From positions 2,852,001-2,916,000 of the forward strand of contig CM057145.1 in the NCBI GenBank assembly GCA_029964075.1: 64,000 nt of DNA. The letters are read 5' to 3'. Position numbers and translations under genes: made by a program. Every line of letters starts with the position of its first letter. The stretch's first letter is position 1. The notes beneath the pieces are model-generated. The model ran no database searches. It saw only the letters and a program-made list of their open reading frames with translations, and had not been told where the DNA came from. Shown one piece after another: positions 1-13,900 of this stretch. This DNA comes from Patiria pectinifera. Lineage: Eukaryota > Echinodermata > Asteroidea > Valvatida > Asterinidae.

Positions 1-660
1 GCATGCAAGTTTTTTGGCGTATCTGCGGATTTCTGCATTTTTGAAAAAGCCGGTCTTAGAAAAAAGAAAAATCTGATACTGATGCGCATTCAGCTTGTTT
101 CATGCTATTCATAAGATGGAATTTGCGTCGGGGTGATGTAAATCACTATTAGGTTTTGCCCTTCAGTGACATATAAACGCTCAGTGTGTTACCTCCCGAG
201 TGAAAGTTGGAAATAATCACTCGGGTGGGACTCGAACCCATGACCTCCTGCTTTCTAGTGCAGATGTCTTACCACTCGACCAACGAGCTTGCGGGATCGA
301 TCTGCTGGTTTGAATCTGTTTCATGCCGTTGCGCTGCCAAATCTTGTGCTGAAATCGCTAGGGTAAAAATGAAAGGAAGAACATGGCCTGGCACTGTGTT
401 TTGTACAGGTCTAGGTACGTAAAAACAACGCTATAGAATACAAAGGCAGATATGCAAATAGCCGTACAAAAGCCGTACTAAATTTCGAGTTTTCCATAGG
501 TTTGTGCACAAACATGGATGCGTCGAGCAGGGTTCATTTGTACATTGAGTCGGCGCTCTAGTAATATAATATAGCTCTGTGCGCACTGTTTGATTGACAT
601 GTAAGAAAGGTTGCTCCATATTTTAAACAATTTCCATTTTTCAATTTTTTGATTATGCAG
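1..660. other. CNGK intron (5' part outside window)
   Basis: No exon was found left of 661. The stretch holds a dispersed repeat at about 45-180, related to 33130-33220 on the other strand and loosely to 4540-4640. It also holds a tRNA-like SINE head at 218-293. The acceptor at 658-660 follows a T-rich tract. Confidence 0.6.
218..293 (-). repeat. tRNA-derived SINE head, family A
   Basis: Read on the minus strand it has a box A-like TGGTCGAGTGG and box B GGTTCGAGTCC, about 75 nt in all. A diverged copy lies at 33621-33693 with the same anticodon-arm region and similar flanks, so it is read as a dispersed tRNA-derived repeat and not a working tRNA gene. Confidence 0.6.
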
Positions 661-3600
661 CCGTGCGTTGCTACCAAGTGGCACGTGGTTCAAGCGCTGG
701 GAAGCAGTCCGTGTTGCCGTGGCGATCATCATGGCGTTCACCGTCACGCTACAAGCGTCCTTCTCCCACATGGATGTTGCATTATGGGTCATCAATTATT
801 CGCTGGATCTGATCTGCTACGTTGACATGTGAGTGAAAATAAACAAAAGAAGAAAATGACTCGTAATTTTAAGGTAGAATGGACCATTTGTCATTTTGTG
901 TGTTTTTTTTTCGTTTGAAGCAACAGAAGTGCTCAAAATTTAGAAACGGGTGCTTAACAACTAATCCGGTGAAGTTTTAGCTCAGTGAATGATGAATATT
1001 CTAAGAAAACAATATTCCAGGATCTCGATTTCAGTGCGAGAATTACCGAGTCAATTTTTTGAATTGCGCTCACTCGCGACACGATCCTGAAATCAGCATT
1101 ATTCTCATTCAGCTGATTGTAGCTACGTGATGTCACACACGGAACCGACAATTCCCGCTAATAATAGCAACCGCGCATGTGCGTGTGCGTCTTGTCACGT
1201 GCATGTGCGTCGTGTCAATGCTTGCATGCACCCGTTCATGGATTCGTCCAATTGACCTATCGCGGTTTGCGAGTTACCCTAAGGAATTTTTGTACGTTAA
1301 ATTTTGTTTGTCTCAGATTTTGCGAGATTCGCACCCATTTGTAAGTGGACAATATTCCACAAGTTGCATTGAAAATTTCCAAAAATGTGTCACTTGACAC
1401 ATCTTTGGATATTAGCTTTTTTTATTACCTTTATTGATTTTCCAAAATAACAGCACGCCAGAAGGAATCATTTAATGGGGAGTTTAGTGTCATTACTATC
1501 TTTAAACCAGGTAAACGTTTTAGCTATAATTTCATCGTTTTTTGGGTTTTTTTAAGGATAGTCTGTGAATGGTCCACACGACCTTTAATTGTGGATGAAA
1601 AACTAACTTGTTTTGCTTTGCTTGTTTCAGGTATTTGAAATTCCACACAGCGTTTTACAACGAGAACAACGTCCTAGTAACGCATCCACTCTCCACAGCC
1701 AAACATTACTTCAAGTAAGAAAACCTCTTAATTTGTTTAAGTACTCGTCATACATATTCATGACAAAAGGAACCACTTTTATTGGCTGATTCCCACAAGT
1801 GCAATGTGGCTTATCTAGTTCCTAGACTCTCAACAGTGCAGCAGTAGTGAGGTTGCTTGTGGTACCACACTAAATTCACTACATTGTTTACAACCTAGCA
1901 AGTACACTTCTACATAATTTTCAAATTCTTGGAAGAGTGAAATTAATATTTTTATTGATTTAATTTTCGACTGTACAGGACCAACTTTCTGATTGACTTA
2001 GTAGCATGCTTCCCTGCTGAACTCATTGGATATGCAGTACTACGAACTTTCTCCCGTAAGTTCCAATATTGCTTTTTTTTCCCTTGCATTTGTACAAATC
2101 ACAAGTCAATCACAAGTCAGTCACAAGTCAGTCACAACTCAGTCTAAACTCAGTCACAACTCAGTCACAAGTCTATCAAAATGCAATCACAATTCAGTCA
2201 CAAGTCAATCACTAGTCTGTCATACGTCAATCACAATAGCGTCACATGTCAATCAAAAGTCTGTCACATGTCAATGAAAAGTCTGTCACATGTCAATCAC
2301 AAGTCAGTCACAAGTCAATCACAAGTCAATCACAAGTCAATCATAAGTCAATCACAAATCACTCCCAAGCCGATCACAAGTCCATCATAAGTCAATCACA
2401 AGTCATCACAAGTCCATCACAAGTCAATCACAAATCACTCCCAAGCCGATCACAAGTCCATCATAAGTCAATCACAAGTCATCACAAGTCCATCACAAGT
2501 CAATCGCAAGTCAATCACAAGTCAATCACAAGTCAATCACAAGTCAATCACAAGTCAATCACAAGTCAATCACAAATCAATCACAAGTCAATCACAAGTC
2601 AATCACAAGTCAATCACAAGTCCATCACAAGTCAATCACAAGCCAATCACAAGTACTAGGAATTGAACAGACGACAAATGCCTAAGTACCGAGTATATCA
2701 TTTAGCAGTATTTATCATTCCAATGATTTATTGTTACAACCATTTAAATTTTGACAAACTTAAATACAATGTATTTGCAAATAAAACTTCAATTCCTGGT
2801 CATCACATTTCAGCGGATGCTATCCATGTATATGCCGTGCTCAGGCTGAATCGATTCCTGCAGATGTACAGAGTGGTAAGTTACGAGTGTTGTTACGAGT
2901 GTTGAACAAAGATTGATAAATATGGTAGTATACAGATAACAAACGTTCACCTTTTATGAAGTAAAACATCCCTTGTCCAAGTCCGAAACATCAATTCATT
3001 TTTATTCCCCTGGCTTTTAAGCCTGAAAGGGGGATGTTACAATAATGTTCTCCTTCTGTGTATCTATGTGTTCCATTTTGGTTAGGTTAACTGTTTCTGT
3101 CATATGAAAAATCAGACTTAAATCTCCACCAAACCTGGGGACAATAATCTTTGGGTATGGGGACTTTGAGACATTTGAGGTCAAAGGTTATCTAGGCGTC
3201 AAATGGGGTCATTGTTGATTTTGGTTAGGTACACTGAAAAGTGTGCTTACTAACTGACTATAAAAACTGCCAGCATGCCAGGGGGATCACGCAAGTTTAA
3301 CTTGCAGTATTTTTTTTTTAGTTTTAGGTCCAGGTCTGTTCAGGTTGGTTTGTTCTTTGAGCCAAGTTAACTTACCAAATGCACAACTTATAATTTGGCT
3401 TAATTTTCCTCTTTTTCATTTAATAAATTTTTTTAATCCATAATTGCAGCCACTCGCTTTCAATTACCTGGAGTCTGGTGTGGAAAATGAGACGGGAAAT
3501 ATCAGGTATGTGTACTGCATCTTCACTAAAAACAATACCACATAACGATAAATGAAGAAACAGATTGACGTTCATTAAAGCAGTGTAGAGATTTGACATT

Positions 3601-6600
3601 CCAAAGACGCACTCCAAATGCAAATTTTAGTCCGTTTTGTGTCTGACGTGTTGCGTAGTTAGGCCCACAGTTGAGAATAGTTTTAAATGTGCAGCAGACA
3701 CAACATAGACTGAAACGCAGCTTTATGGGCTCCATGCGCCAACAAAAGAGGGCGCGTTTTTACCACTTTTGGGAGCTCAGTGGACGGGACACACAGCGTG
3801 AGCGTGTATACTGTGCGCGAAGTACGCATTTCTTCCTGAATGTCCTGATGCTATTAACCACAGCATCTTCACGTGAGCGTCAGGTGTCGTCGGCGCGCGA
3901 ATACATTCAAATTTCACTTGCGATGGTCTCCCAGACTAATCCCCGCCCCCAATAACTTTGGATCATTCGAAATATGCAGTGGATGGTCCAGGAACCAGTC
4001 TAGGTCTCCCCCAACTCTCCTTTTCTGGCCACTGGCCGTTGAAGGTACTTGTGCACGGAGCCAATAACGCAGTAAACAGCTCCTACTTCACTGTAACATT
4101 CAATTCAAGAAGTAAGAATATAAGAAACAGATAATTGATAGGTCAGTAAACAGAAACGATTGTTTACTTTCCCAGGATGTTGAAGTTCTTCTTCTACCTC
4201 GGGCTGTTCTTCCACATCATGGCGTGCCTGTGGTACATGAACGCCTGCTTGCCCATCTTCAGTGCAAATCCTACGGCCCAGGACCTTGCCGGGTTGATTT
4301 CGACCAACGATCACTTCTGTAAAAACAACTCCTGGACCAGTGCGGTCGACTTACAATTCTGTAAGTAGAGATTCCTAGCCAGTTCTAACACGACTAGACT
4401 AGCAGGGGTCGACCCTAGCTGTAGCCTGGTAGCTAAATTCTAGTGAAAACTGCGGCAGGCTAGTCAAACCATTCTCTAGTAGCCCCTGGTGAGTCGCAAT
4501 GATTGAGATGTGGTATGAAACTTAACTGTGGATTTCTGCTGGTATTTTTAAAGCCGGTCGGAGAACAAAATAATCTGATACTGCTCATTCGGCTTTTTTT
4601 ATGCCATTGCGAATATAGCACCGAAATCACTAGCGTATGAATTAATAGAGAAAAGAAAAACAAAAAGTTAACAAAATTGAATACTGAATGCTGAAAAAAA
4701 GAAGTGATGATGTACAATCAGTAAGAAACACAAACTTTCTAAAATTCTCATTTTGCGAAACCTGTCTTTAAACAAGACTTTACAAGCTGAATGATAAAAG
4801 GACTCCCAAAAATGAATGACCAGAAAATCTTGTTTTAAATAAATTTGAAAAGCTGAATTCTTCACAAGAATTGCAGGAGCAACTGTCATCAAACTTGCTT
4901 GAAAAAAAATCCATAAAAGTGAATTTGAATACCATTTTACAATTTGGCTGGGGAAGTGTTCAAGCTCCGTGCATGAATAGAAATTGGCGCTTCGTCATCA
5001 CTCATACATTTCAACTTTGTTTTTTGGGTTTTTTTCCCCAAGACACTCGGCCTTTGAGTTCGCAATACATAGTCAGCTTATACTGGGCGTCGGCTACTGG
5101 GGCGTCAGTCGGATATGGTGATATTCACGCTAAGAATGTATCGGAGGTAAGGCCCTTCTCGTTTCACATCCAGGACGAATTCCAGACAAGTTGTGGGGAG
5201 AAATATTCATGGGAATGTTTCCAAGAAATTTTCATTAGCAAATGCTTGACTCATCAATACTGATCACTTCATTGCGGGAAGATTGCAGGGAAGTTGTTCA
5301 GAATCCTGCAACTTATACCAGATACAATGTCTGCAACTTGTACGGAATTCGTCCCAGTTATTTTGAACGTGACTTATTTTGTATCTTTTTTATTTAGCAT
5401 TCATAAATACCTAAGACAGTTTACCCATTCCTATTGGTTAAGAGGTTATCATATGGCCGGTTTTAAACATTCGATAAAGATGGCTGGTTAATTTTAAAGC
5501 AGAACTCAGCTGTGCTGGTTTTGTGTGAATTTTATAGGACTATAAAATACTGACTCGCTGGTAGTATTGACCTATCGCCGTTTGCGAGTTAGCCACGCCC
5601 CTTAGACAACCCCTATTGGACTTTGTACGCTAAGTATTGTTCGTCTCAGATTTTGCGCGTTCCGCATCCATTTGTATATCATGTAATTGGACAATACAGG
5701 GTGAGTAAAAAAAAACGAAACCCAAATGTCGGGACTATTGTTTTAGTGAAGTTCTGCATGTAGCACTTTCAAAATCTAGGATATTAAAGCCCAATTCAAA
5801 AGCTTTCTTTTAGTACAAGAATCATTCCCATCACTCATGTACTTTTCAAGTTACGGAGTTTTAAACACAACCACCGTTTGAAAGTTCTGTCCATGGATCA
5901 CAAAAAAAAGTGTGCGTTCAGCAAAACAAAAACCATTCACACATCCTTTATGTGATTTGTTTTTGTTTTCCTGAAAGAACTCGGAACTTTTTTGTGATCC
6001 GTGGACAGAACCTTAAAACGGCGGTTGTGTTTAAAATTCCGTAACGTGAAAAGTACATGAGTGATTTGAATGATTCTTGTACTAAAAGAAAGCTTATGAA
6101 TTGGGCTTTCATATCCTACATTTTGAAAGTGCTACATGCAGAACTTCACTAAAACAATGGTCCCGACATTTGGGTTTCGTTTTTTTTTACTCACCCTGTG
6201 TTTCACAAGCTGCGTTGACGTGATTCTACCACGATAGGTTAATGGCGCATAGGTGAGGATTGTGAACGTTCAACCAGTAAAACAGTAAAAGGCACTGGAT
6301 TTTATGCGTGTCCAAATATTTTTAGACCAGCCAGCCATGTCTTTTTTATCCGTTTCAGACCGGCCACGTAACAGGCTCTCGACCAATAGGAATGGGTTAA
6401 CTGTCTAAAGTATTTATGAATGTGTTTTAAAACTTCCTTTAATAATTAGTCTGTTAAAGAAGTAAAGTTCCATCATTTTTTTTTCTGAAACATCTGTGGT
6501 GATATTCAAATACAAACAAACAAATCAGTAAAACAGATACGTCCTCATATATTGCTGAAGCATGGAGAATACTTTACCCAACTAAACTTTACAAAAATTG

Positions 6601-9600
6601 TAACATATTATAATTACTATAATTTTTTTTGCAGATGGTACTTGCTTTGCTGTCTATGATCTTTGGAATTGTCTTCTTCGGATACGTCATTGCTAGCGTC
6701 GCTGCTAGCTTGGCCAACGCCGACTCACAACGTGCACGCTATCAGGAGAAACTCACCGCAATACAGGACTACCTCAAGGTACTAGTACACAGCCCATTAG
6801 AACGTGTGTTACATTGTATAACATTGTATTTATTCCCACGTGAATCCATAAAACAATAGAGGCAGGGTGGTTCGGGGCAGTACAGGGAGTAACAGGCAGG
6901 GTGGTTTGGGGCAGTACAGGGAGTAACAGGCAGGGTGGTTTGGGGCTGTACAGGGAGTAACAGGCAGGGTGGTTTGGGGCAGTACAGGGAGTAACAGGCA
7001 GGGTGGTTTGGGCGGTACAGGGAGTAACAGGCAGGGTGGTTTGGGCAGTACAGGGAGTAACAGGCAGGGTGGTTTGGGGCAGTACAGGGAGTAACAGGCA
7101 GGGTGGTTTGGGGCAGTACAGGGAGTAACAGGCAGGGTGGTTTGGGGCGGTACAGGGAGTAACAGGCAGGGTGGTTTGGGGCAGTACAGGGAGTAACAGG
7201 CAGGGTGGTTTGGGGCGGTACAGGGAGTAACAGGCAGGGTGGTTTGGGGTGGTACAGGGAGTAACAGGCAGGGTGGTTTGGGGCAGTACAGGGAGTAACA
7301 GGCAGGGTGGTTTGGGGCAGTACAGGGAGTAACAGGCAGGGTGGTTTGGGGCAGTACAGGGAGTAACAGGCAGGGTGGTTTGGGGCAGTACAGGGAGTAA
7401 CAGGCAGGGTGGTTTGGGGCAGTGCAGGGAGTAACAGGCAGGGTGGTTTGGGGCAGTACAGGGAGTAACAGGCAGGGTGGTTTGGGGCAGTACAGGGAGT
7501 AACAGGCAGGGTGGTTTGGGGCAGTACAGGGAGTAACAGGCAGGGCAGTTTGGGGCAGTACAGGGAGTAACAGGCAGGGCGGTTTGGGGCGTTACAGGGC
7601 GTAACTAGCAGTACATAGATTATTGTTGCTTATTGTTGAACAGGATCAGCAGATAAAGCGTTCGTTGGAGCAACGCGTCAGGACCTACTATGACTACCGC
7701 TGGCTGCGTACCAAAGGCGTAGACCCTAACTCGCTGTTTGACGGACTACCTCTGTCCCTCAAAGCGGAGGTCGCGTTGGACCTCTACCAAGATATGATGA
7801 ACAAGGTCAGGAATTTTGTATCTTTAAAGCTGTCAAAAATATGGGCCTGCTGACACACTTTTTTATTTTTACGTGTGGAATCCAGTTACGAGACCTTTAA
7901 AAATTGTGCTTACGTTTTCTCAAAATGTGTAGTAGCCATTGAGCTGAGAAGCATAAAGAGTATTGTCCATTAGCTTTTCAACAACGAAAAAAATCTTTCC
8001 AATCGGGGAAATATTGTTTGAGATATGGCCAATTGACCCAAGAATACGACCTTTAGACAACCCTATGGAGTTTTTGTACACTAAGTTTTGTTTGTCTCAG
8101 ATTTTGCGCGGTCCGCAACCATTTGTATATCACAACAATTTTTCACAAGCTGCGTCAACGTAATTCTACCGCGATAGGTCAATTGAAAACAAGTACCGCT
8201 TTTCCATTTTGTCCACGGCGACTGATATTTTGACTGGCGCAACAAGAATACGGACCAAAATTTGCATTAATAAAAAAAAAGGCTTCAATTAGAAGACAGA
8301 GCAGCACATTAAACATCTAAGAAGTTAACCAGTCCTTTTTATGACTGCCATTACTTCCAAAAGGATAAATTACCATTGTTGCAAAAAGTAAAAAATAAAA
8401 TGAACAAGATAAAGACAGATTAAAATATTAAATAATGCGAAGCTACCCTCACCCCAAATCCGTTACATTCCTGACAAATCGTCGTGTCCGTGCAACAAGG
8501 TCGTTTCTCCTAAAATGGCGTGTGACATCATGTATGTGAAACGTGAGTTTTCAATGTCAAAAGGTCGTATCTGGCTTAAAATAACCCGGATGTACACACA
8601 AAGTCAATGGACGTCGCGATACGCAAGATACGACCTTGGTGCACGGAGCGTATTCCTGCCAGATATGACTATGTTGGAGAATTGAGCTACGACCTTGTTG
8701 CACTGACGCGGCGAAATGACAATTGAGACTTTGAAATATTAAAAAATCTGGACTTATTTAGAATGGACTTTTTAATATCGTAGTAGAAAAATGTCGACAC
8801 AGCTTGTGAAATATTGTCCAACTACATGATATACAAATGGACGCGCAACGCGCAAAAAAAGTACAATAATTTGTGATATTTGTGGAAAAAAAAGAACGGT
8901 TTGAGAGTTCGTTGTTTTTTCCTACGTCCTATTAACTTGCCGTGTTTGCTTTGTCTGGCAATGCAGGTACCGTTGTTCCAGAACACGGAAGTTGGTTTTC
9001 AGAAGATGTTGGCAATGTGTATGACGCCGGTCTACATGCTCAGCAAAGAGTACGTCGTCCGGAAGTTTGACTTTGGAAAAGAAGTGAGTATTCTGTTAAT
9101 ATCCAAACTAAAAGAGAGTTTTTTTCAGAGATTTATTAGTTCCAATCAAACTTGCTGTTATCATACAGCGTTCTGGCTGATTTCTTTATCTTTTCGAAAG
9201 AAAAATTATATGCGTTTATGTTTCAGTGCACAGTGAACCCTTCTAAAAATGTGCCAGAAAAATATTAGGCGTTCTGGCGAAATGAAACAGAACTGGGCAG
9301 ATGTCGAAATGAGGGTTTGCGGGTATTAGGAAAGATGATAAAATTCTCCTTACAATACTGTTTGTTGCACTTGAATCAGACATTCCGTTGACAAGCTATG
9401 GCTGTTTAAAGTTCGCATTTACAAACATGTCAAAAACGTAAAATACTGGGAAACAGTTTTACGGTTTTACGTCCCATCCGAAGAACAAAGCAATAATGGT
9501 AAAGTGCCTTGCTCAAGAGCACAAGCACCATGTTCCCGTCAGGATTCGAACCCATGTACCACGGCACACGAGTTGAACACCGTAAGCATTCGACTACAGC

Positions 9601-10916
9601 ACCCCACAATGGGTAAACTGTCTTAGGTATTTATAAATAACTTGTAAATGATCTAATAATAATAATAATAATAACGAAGTTTTATAAAGCGCACATATCC
9701 ACCAAGGTGCTCAGGGCGCTATTACAATGAAAACGAAACAAAACAAAATCAGTTTAATTACGAAAAAAACGGATCTTTCGACATGAGGTGTGTTTTGAGA
9801 GATGTTTTGAATGAGTGAATAGAAGTGGAGGTTTTGATATGAAGAGGTAGTTGAGTCCAGAGATGTGGTGCTGCAACAGAGAAAGATCTGTCCCCCCAGG
9901 TACGATGAGATTTGACTTCTTGAAGAAGATATTTATTTCCAGATCGAAGGCTGCGAGATGGTTTGTATATATTGAGCATGTCCAGGATGTACGCAGGTGC
10001 TTGCCCATTAAGTGCTTTGAAGACAATGAGCATCAGTTTGTAGATGATTCTAGACGAGTTTGTCGATGATTCTAGACGATATTGATTGATTTCTGTTGCA
10101 ATTTGTAGATGTTCTTCATTCATCGCGGTACTGTGGAGGTCGTATCTGAGGATGGAAGCACGGTCTTCGATACCATGAATGCCGGTCGGTTCTTTGGAGA
10201 GATTAGTCTAGTCTTCAGCTGCTCAAGAACTGCATCTATCAGGTACAATTTTTAAACAAAATCAGCTGCTTCAAAATGATGATTTATTTTCAAATTTTGG
10301 GGTATATTCTTTAAACTTCTCAGGATCACCTATGGATACCTCGATAAGTTCAAAACCAATTGATGCTATTTTCTGCCACCCTTTTATAGGGCGGGACCAC
10401 GGTTTCAAAAAGAGGCTTAGCGTGTAAAAAAACTATTTCGATAAATTCAGTTTTCTACTTTGCATTTAGACAGACGATCCGAGAATTTGTTTTCAAGAGT
10501 TTTGCCTCTTTTGGGGCGGGGCCACATTTTTCAAAAATGGGGGGCAAAAGATGAAAATCAAGAATCTAGCTGTTAATGGCAATATCTACAATCTTATCAT
10601 CTGAAATTTGTAAATGTCCAAACTTTCCCTAAAATTCGTACAAGGAAGAACAACTGCCTAAGAACTCAATTTACAATATGTCCCCCAATACCTCCCAATA
10701 ATTGTCAAAATGTGTCACGATTGTTCAAAAATTAATGTTTTTAATCAAAATTTGATGTTTTCCAGGGCCCAGACCAACTGCGACATGTTTGTACTGACCA
10801 AAGAAAACTTGGATGAAGTATTAACACACTACCCGTCCATCAAAGAACAGATCAATCGAGTAGCTGAGGAACGAATCAACGCTGTACGCAAACGCAGCAA
10901 CGCCAAAGTAGGAGTG
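661..10916 (+). CDS. CNGK: CNGK repeat III: S1-S6, GYGD pore, canonical CNBD (12 exons)
   Basis: S1 and S2 are in exon 661-828 (WFKRWEAVRVAVAIIMAF, then ALWVINYSLDLICY). S3 is in 1979-2055, a short S4 with spaced Arg (VLRLNRFLQMYR) in 2814-2875, and S5 in 4176-4360 (FFFYLGLFFHIMACLWY). The pore exon 5043-5146 carries SATGASVGYGD, the K+ signature. S6 is in 6635-6778 and the C-linker in 7644-7805. The CNBD spans 8967-10916 and has the phosphate-binding cassette FFGEISL followed by SRTASIRA, so the ribose-contacting Glu and phosphate-contacting Arg of the family are both present. It is called repeat III because it is the penultimate repeat. In urchin CNGK the third repeat's CNBD is reported to control opening by one cGMP, which fits this intact pocket. 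Confidence 0.85.
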
Positions 10917-13900
10917 GTGAGTAAGATTGCGACGTTTACTTCATTTTACTTATTTCTTATTTTAACTGGGTAGCCCATTCAGTGGAATCCACTGATCTCC
11001 CATGGGGCCCAGCAAAGAGAAGACAATGTCAAGAAATTACAGTTTTAGAGGTGGGAGGAAACCCCAGAAGAACATTCCGAGGAAAACCCATGGAATCAGG
11101 CAGGGACTGAAAACCCAATCCACATACTGGCCCGGGCGGGATTCGAACCCGGGTCACAGCGGTGGAAGGCGAGGAAAGTACCGCTACGCCAACCTGACTC
11201 CCTGTTTAGCCATTTTAGTGAAAAAATTAAGAATCTGTTCACTAATTTCCCTAAACATTTACACGGAACCTAAATTGTACAAATGCCTTTGACAGTTCAC
11301 TGGAATAGGGGACTTATGATTGACTTATGATTGACTTTTGATGACTTTTAAAGGTATGTTAGATCATTTGTGATATCGGTGCATTTTGTTCGTTTGAAGC
11401 AACAAAAGTGTTCAAAATCTAAAAAAGGGTGCTTAAACAACTAACCTGATGAAGTTTTAGCTCAGTGAATGCTGTATATTCTGAGAAAATTTTTCTAAGA
11501 GCTCGATTTCAATTCAAGAGTTGCTGAGTCATGTTTTGAATTGTGCCCGAAATCAGCGTCCGGGACACGTTCTCATTCAGCCGATTGCAGCTACGCAATG
11601 TCGCGCACTGAACCGACGAATGATAGCAACCATGCGCGCGCATGCATCCTGTCAATGCTGGTGCGCACCCATTCACAGCTTTACCGAATTACAAACCAAC
11701 TACTAACGGAAATTTCCAAAAATGCACCCTTTGGAAATGACCTTCTTTTAGTGTTTTCTTCAAAATGACAGCATGCCAGAAAGAATAATTTCACAGGGAG
11801 TTTAGTGCCATTACTATCTTCAAACCAAGTAAGGTTTTCAACAAAACTTTTGTCAGTTACTTTTTGGATAGCTGCAAATGATCTACCCTACCTATAATGT
11901 GACTGACTTTGTTTTCAAAGTCAGTCACAAAAAAAACGTTAATAATACTTTCGTTTTCCGACAGGCCGGCAACAAATCAAGTAATAATAATAACAACCCA
12001 AGCAATAACCCAAACGAGAGTACCAGTACTTCCAGCAATAATAACGACGCGAACAACGAAGCCAGCAACGACGCCGCGACGGCCGAAAACACGGCCAAGA
12101 ACGCCGCCAAGAGCCAGCCCGCGGACTCGAAGGCGGACGGCAAAAACGAAAACCAGAATAACGACAAGGATGCGGAGAAGACGACTGAGACCGGCAACGA
12201 CAAGGACAAGAAGAAGAAATCGCAGAACGGGAGAGCGCCGGGCGCTGGTAAGTCCAGAAAAAAATTCTTGTTCGCAACTTTGCAAATTTTCAAATTTTCC
12301 AGCCAACTTCTGACGTACAGCAAAACACCACAAATATTCAGAGTCATTTTAACAGTATTTGTGTAATATTTCTTGCCGAAACTCATGTGTTTCAATAATT
12401 CGGGGTGTGCACTGGAGCATAAATTGTAGAACAGTAGGCCATGCACAGCATCAAATTCATGATCAGCACACAGTCTGCCTCCACCCATACTGAAATTTGT
12501 ATCCTTGTGGAGTTATTTCTTTGTTCTCATGTACTAAAGTTTTCAAGCTTGAAAGTGTACATTCAAAATGCTCCTATTTTTACCAGAATTAATTTCCTGG
12601 GCTGAAATTCGGACTTAATATCTCTTACATAAAATACTTCAGTTTGCGACGATCAACACACCTTGGAAATTCCTAGTTTTTGAGTAAAATCACATATATC
12701 TATTTCGTGATAACCTTGTGGAGACGTATTCACCAATAGAAATTGCCCTGTTGTTCCCAATTATGCACATGTTTCCACAGGGTACCGTGAACCAGATCAC
12801 AGACTTCACAGACTTTGTGTGTGTACAAAAGGCACGAGGGATTAGCGTGTTTAGACGTCACCCTGAGGCGAGTTGAGGCAATCTTGACGTCTTAACCTGT
12901 CAGCCTTGCCTAGGTACAAAACAGCCAGTGCGTGTTATCACGGCCTCCGACGCGAACTTGTTTAAAGTTAATAAGATTTGAATTGCTAGAAAAACCTAGC
13001 ATTAACTTTGATTCCATTGTTACTTTACTAGACATTTTGTTGAAAAACGATGATCTTTTTGTCTTTGTTCTCTTCGCGTCAGCATCTTCCTCAGAGCCAG
13101 AGGATGCATCCCGTCCGGAGCTCGGCAGTGACTCTAGCGAGGTTCAGACGCGACAGCCGCGCTGCTGTATGCGCAACAAGAACTACCTGGAGGAACTGCT
13201 CAAAGCTAATCGATTTGTTCTGAATCCTGACAGCAAGGCTGTACGCTATCTCAATCGCCTTACGTGCTTCCTTGCCTTCCTTACATCCTTCACAATCATG
13301 TTTCAGGTATTAAAAGCAAGTAGTAATTAAATAAGTCAATGAATATGTGCTTGGCTTTTAAACAAGTACGATCCAAACCAGCGTGGGGCCTGTATTCCGA
13401 TAATAGTCATAATGGAGTACCGAAGTGTGACGTCATTTAGAACCAGAAAGTGTAGTGCAAACGAATGGAGTATGCGCGCGTGTTGGTTCTCGGGCTGAAT
13501 CACGCGCTAATGTCTTTACACAATTTTTGTGCGTGTGACGTATTCATTTTGGTACTCCATTCGTAAATAGCTTAGACAGTTTAGCCATTCCTATTGGTCA
13601 AGAGCCCATCATGTGGCCGGTCTGAAATGGATGACTTAGGCATTTATGAATAGGATTTTAGATTTTACACTTATCTTGTTAAAGATGCGTTCCTCGTGCT
13701 CTCCAACAAATTCAATATTTTCGTCTTTGAATAAATTTTCAACTTGTATGTCTTATTCCAACGGAAAACCTCTTTTTTTTTTCTTTTTTGGATGTCCGCA
13801 ATCCTATGAAAAGTTGATTGTGTTTTGACTTAGGCACTATGAAACTTTCGTGAAATGTGTCATAACTGAAATGTTGCAAAGTGTGAAGTGTTAAGCAATA

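Larger units (their letters stand above)
5399..6422. mobile_element. Outer foldback element of a three-level nest
   Basis: Terminal inverted repeats of about 90 bp: left starts ATTCATAAATACCTAAGACA; right, read inverted, starts ATTCATAAATACTTTAGACA. Both continue through CCATTCCTATTGGT and GGCCGGT. A short relative lies at 13562-13655 and a fragment at 9605-9640. The interior holds the two younger insertions at 5567-6242 and 5697-6198. Confidence 0.75.

Noticed and set aside
2246-2659. Open frame of 137 codons rich in SQVNHKSIT repeats (also 2026-2390 and 31637-32110)
   Set aside because: It is the 11-bp minisatellite read through; an 11-bp unit cycles through all frames and gives repetitive peptide by itself. 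It is intronic, with no start context or homology.
6860-7610. Regular 34-bp direct repeats that could suggest a CRISPR array
   Set aside because: Units are contiguous with no spacers, and the locus is an intron of an animal gene.
9758-10123. 121-codon minus-strand frame as a host gene
   Set aside because: Its core is the C terminus of a CR1/L2-like LINE pol, 5'-truncated, and the last 15 bases are antisense to a CNGK exon.
11925-12488. Long antisense frames opposite the CNGK linker exon
   Set aside because: They mirror the biased codons of the N/K/A-rich exon and extend into intron sequence. No domain.
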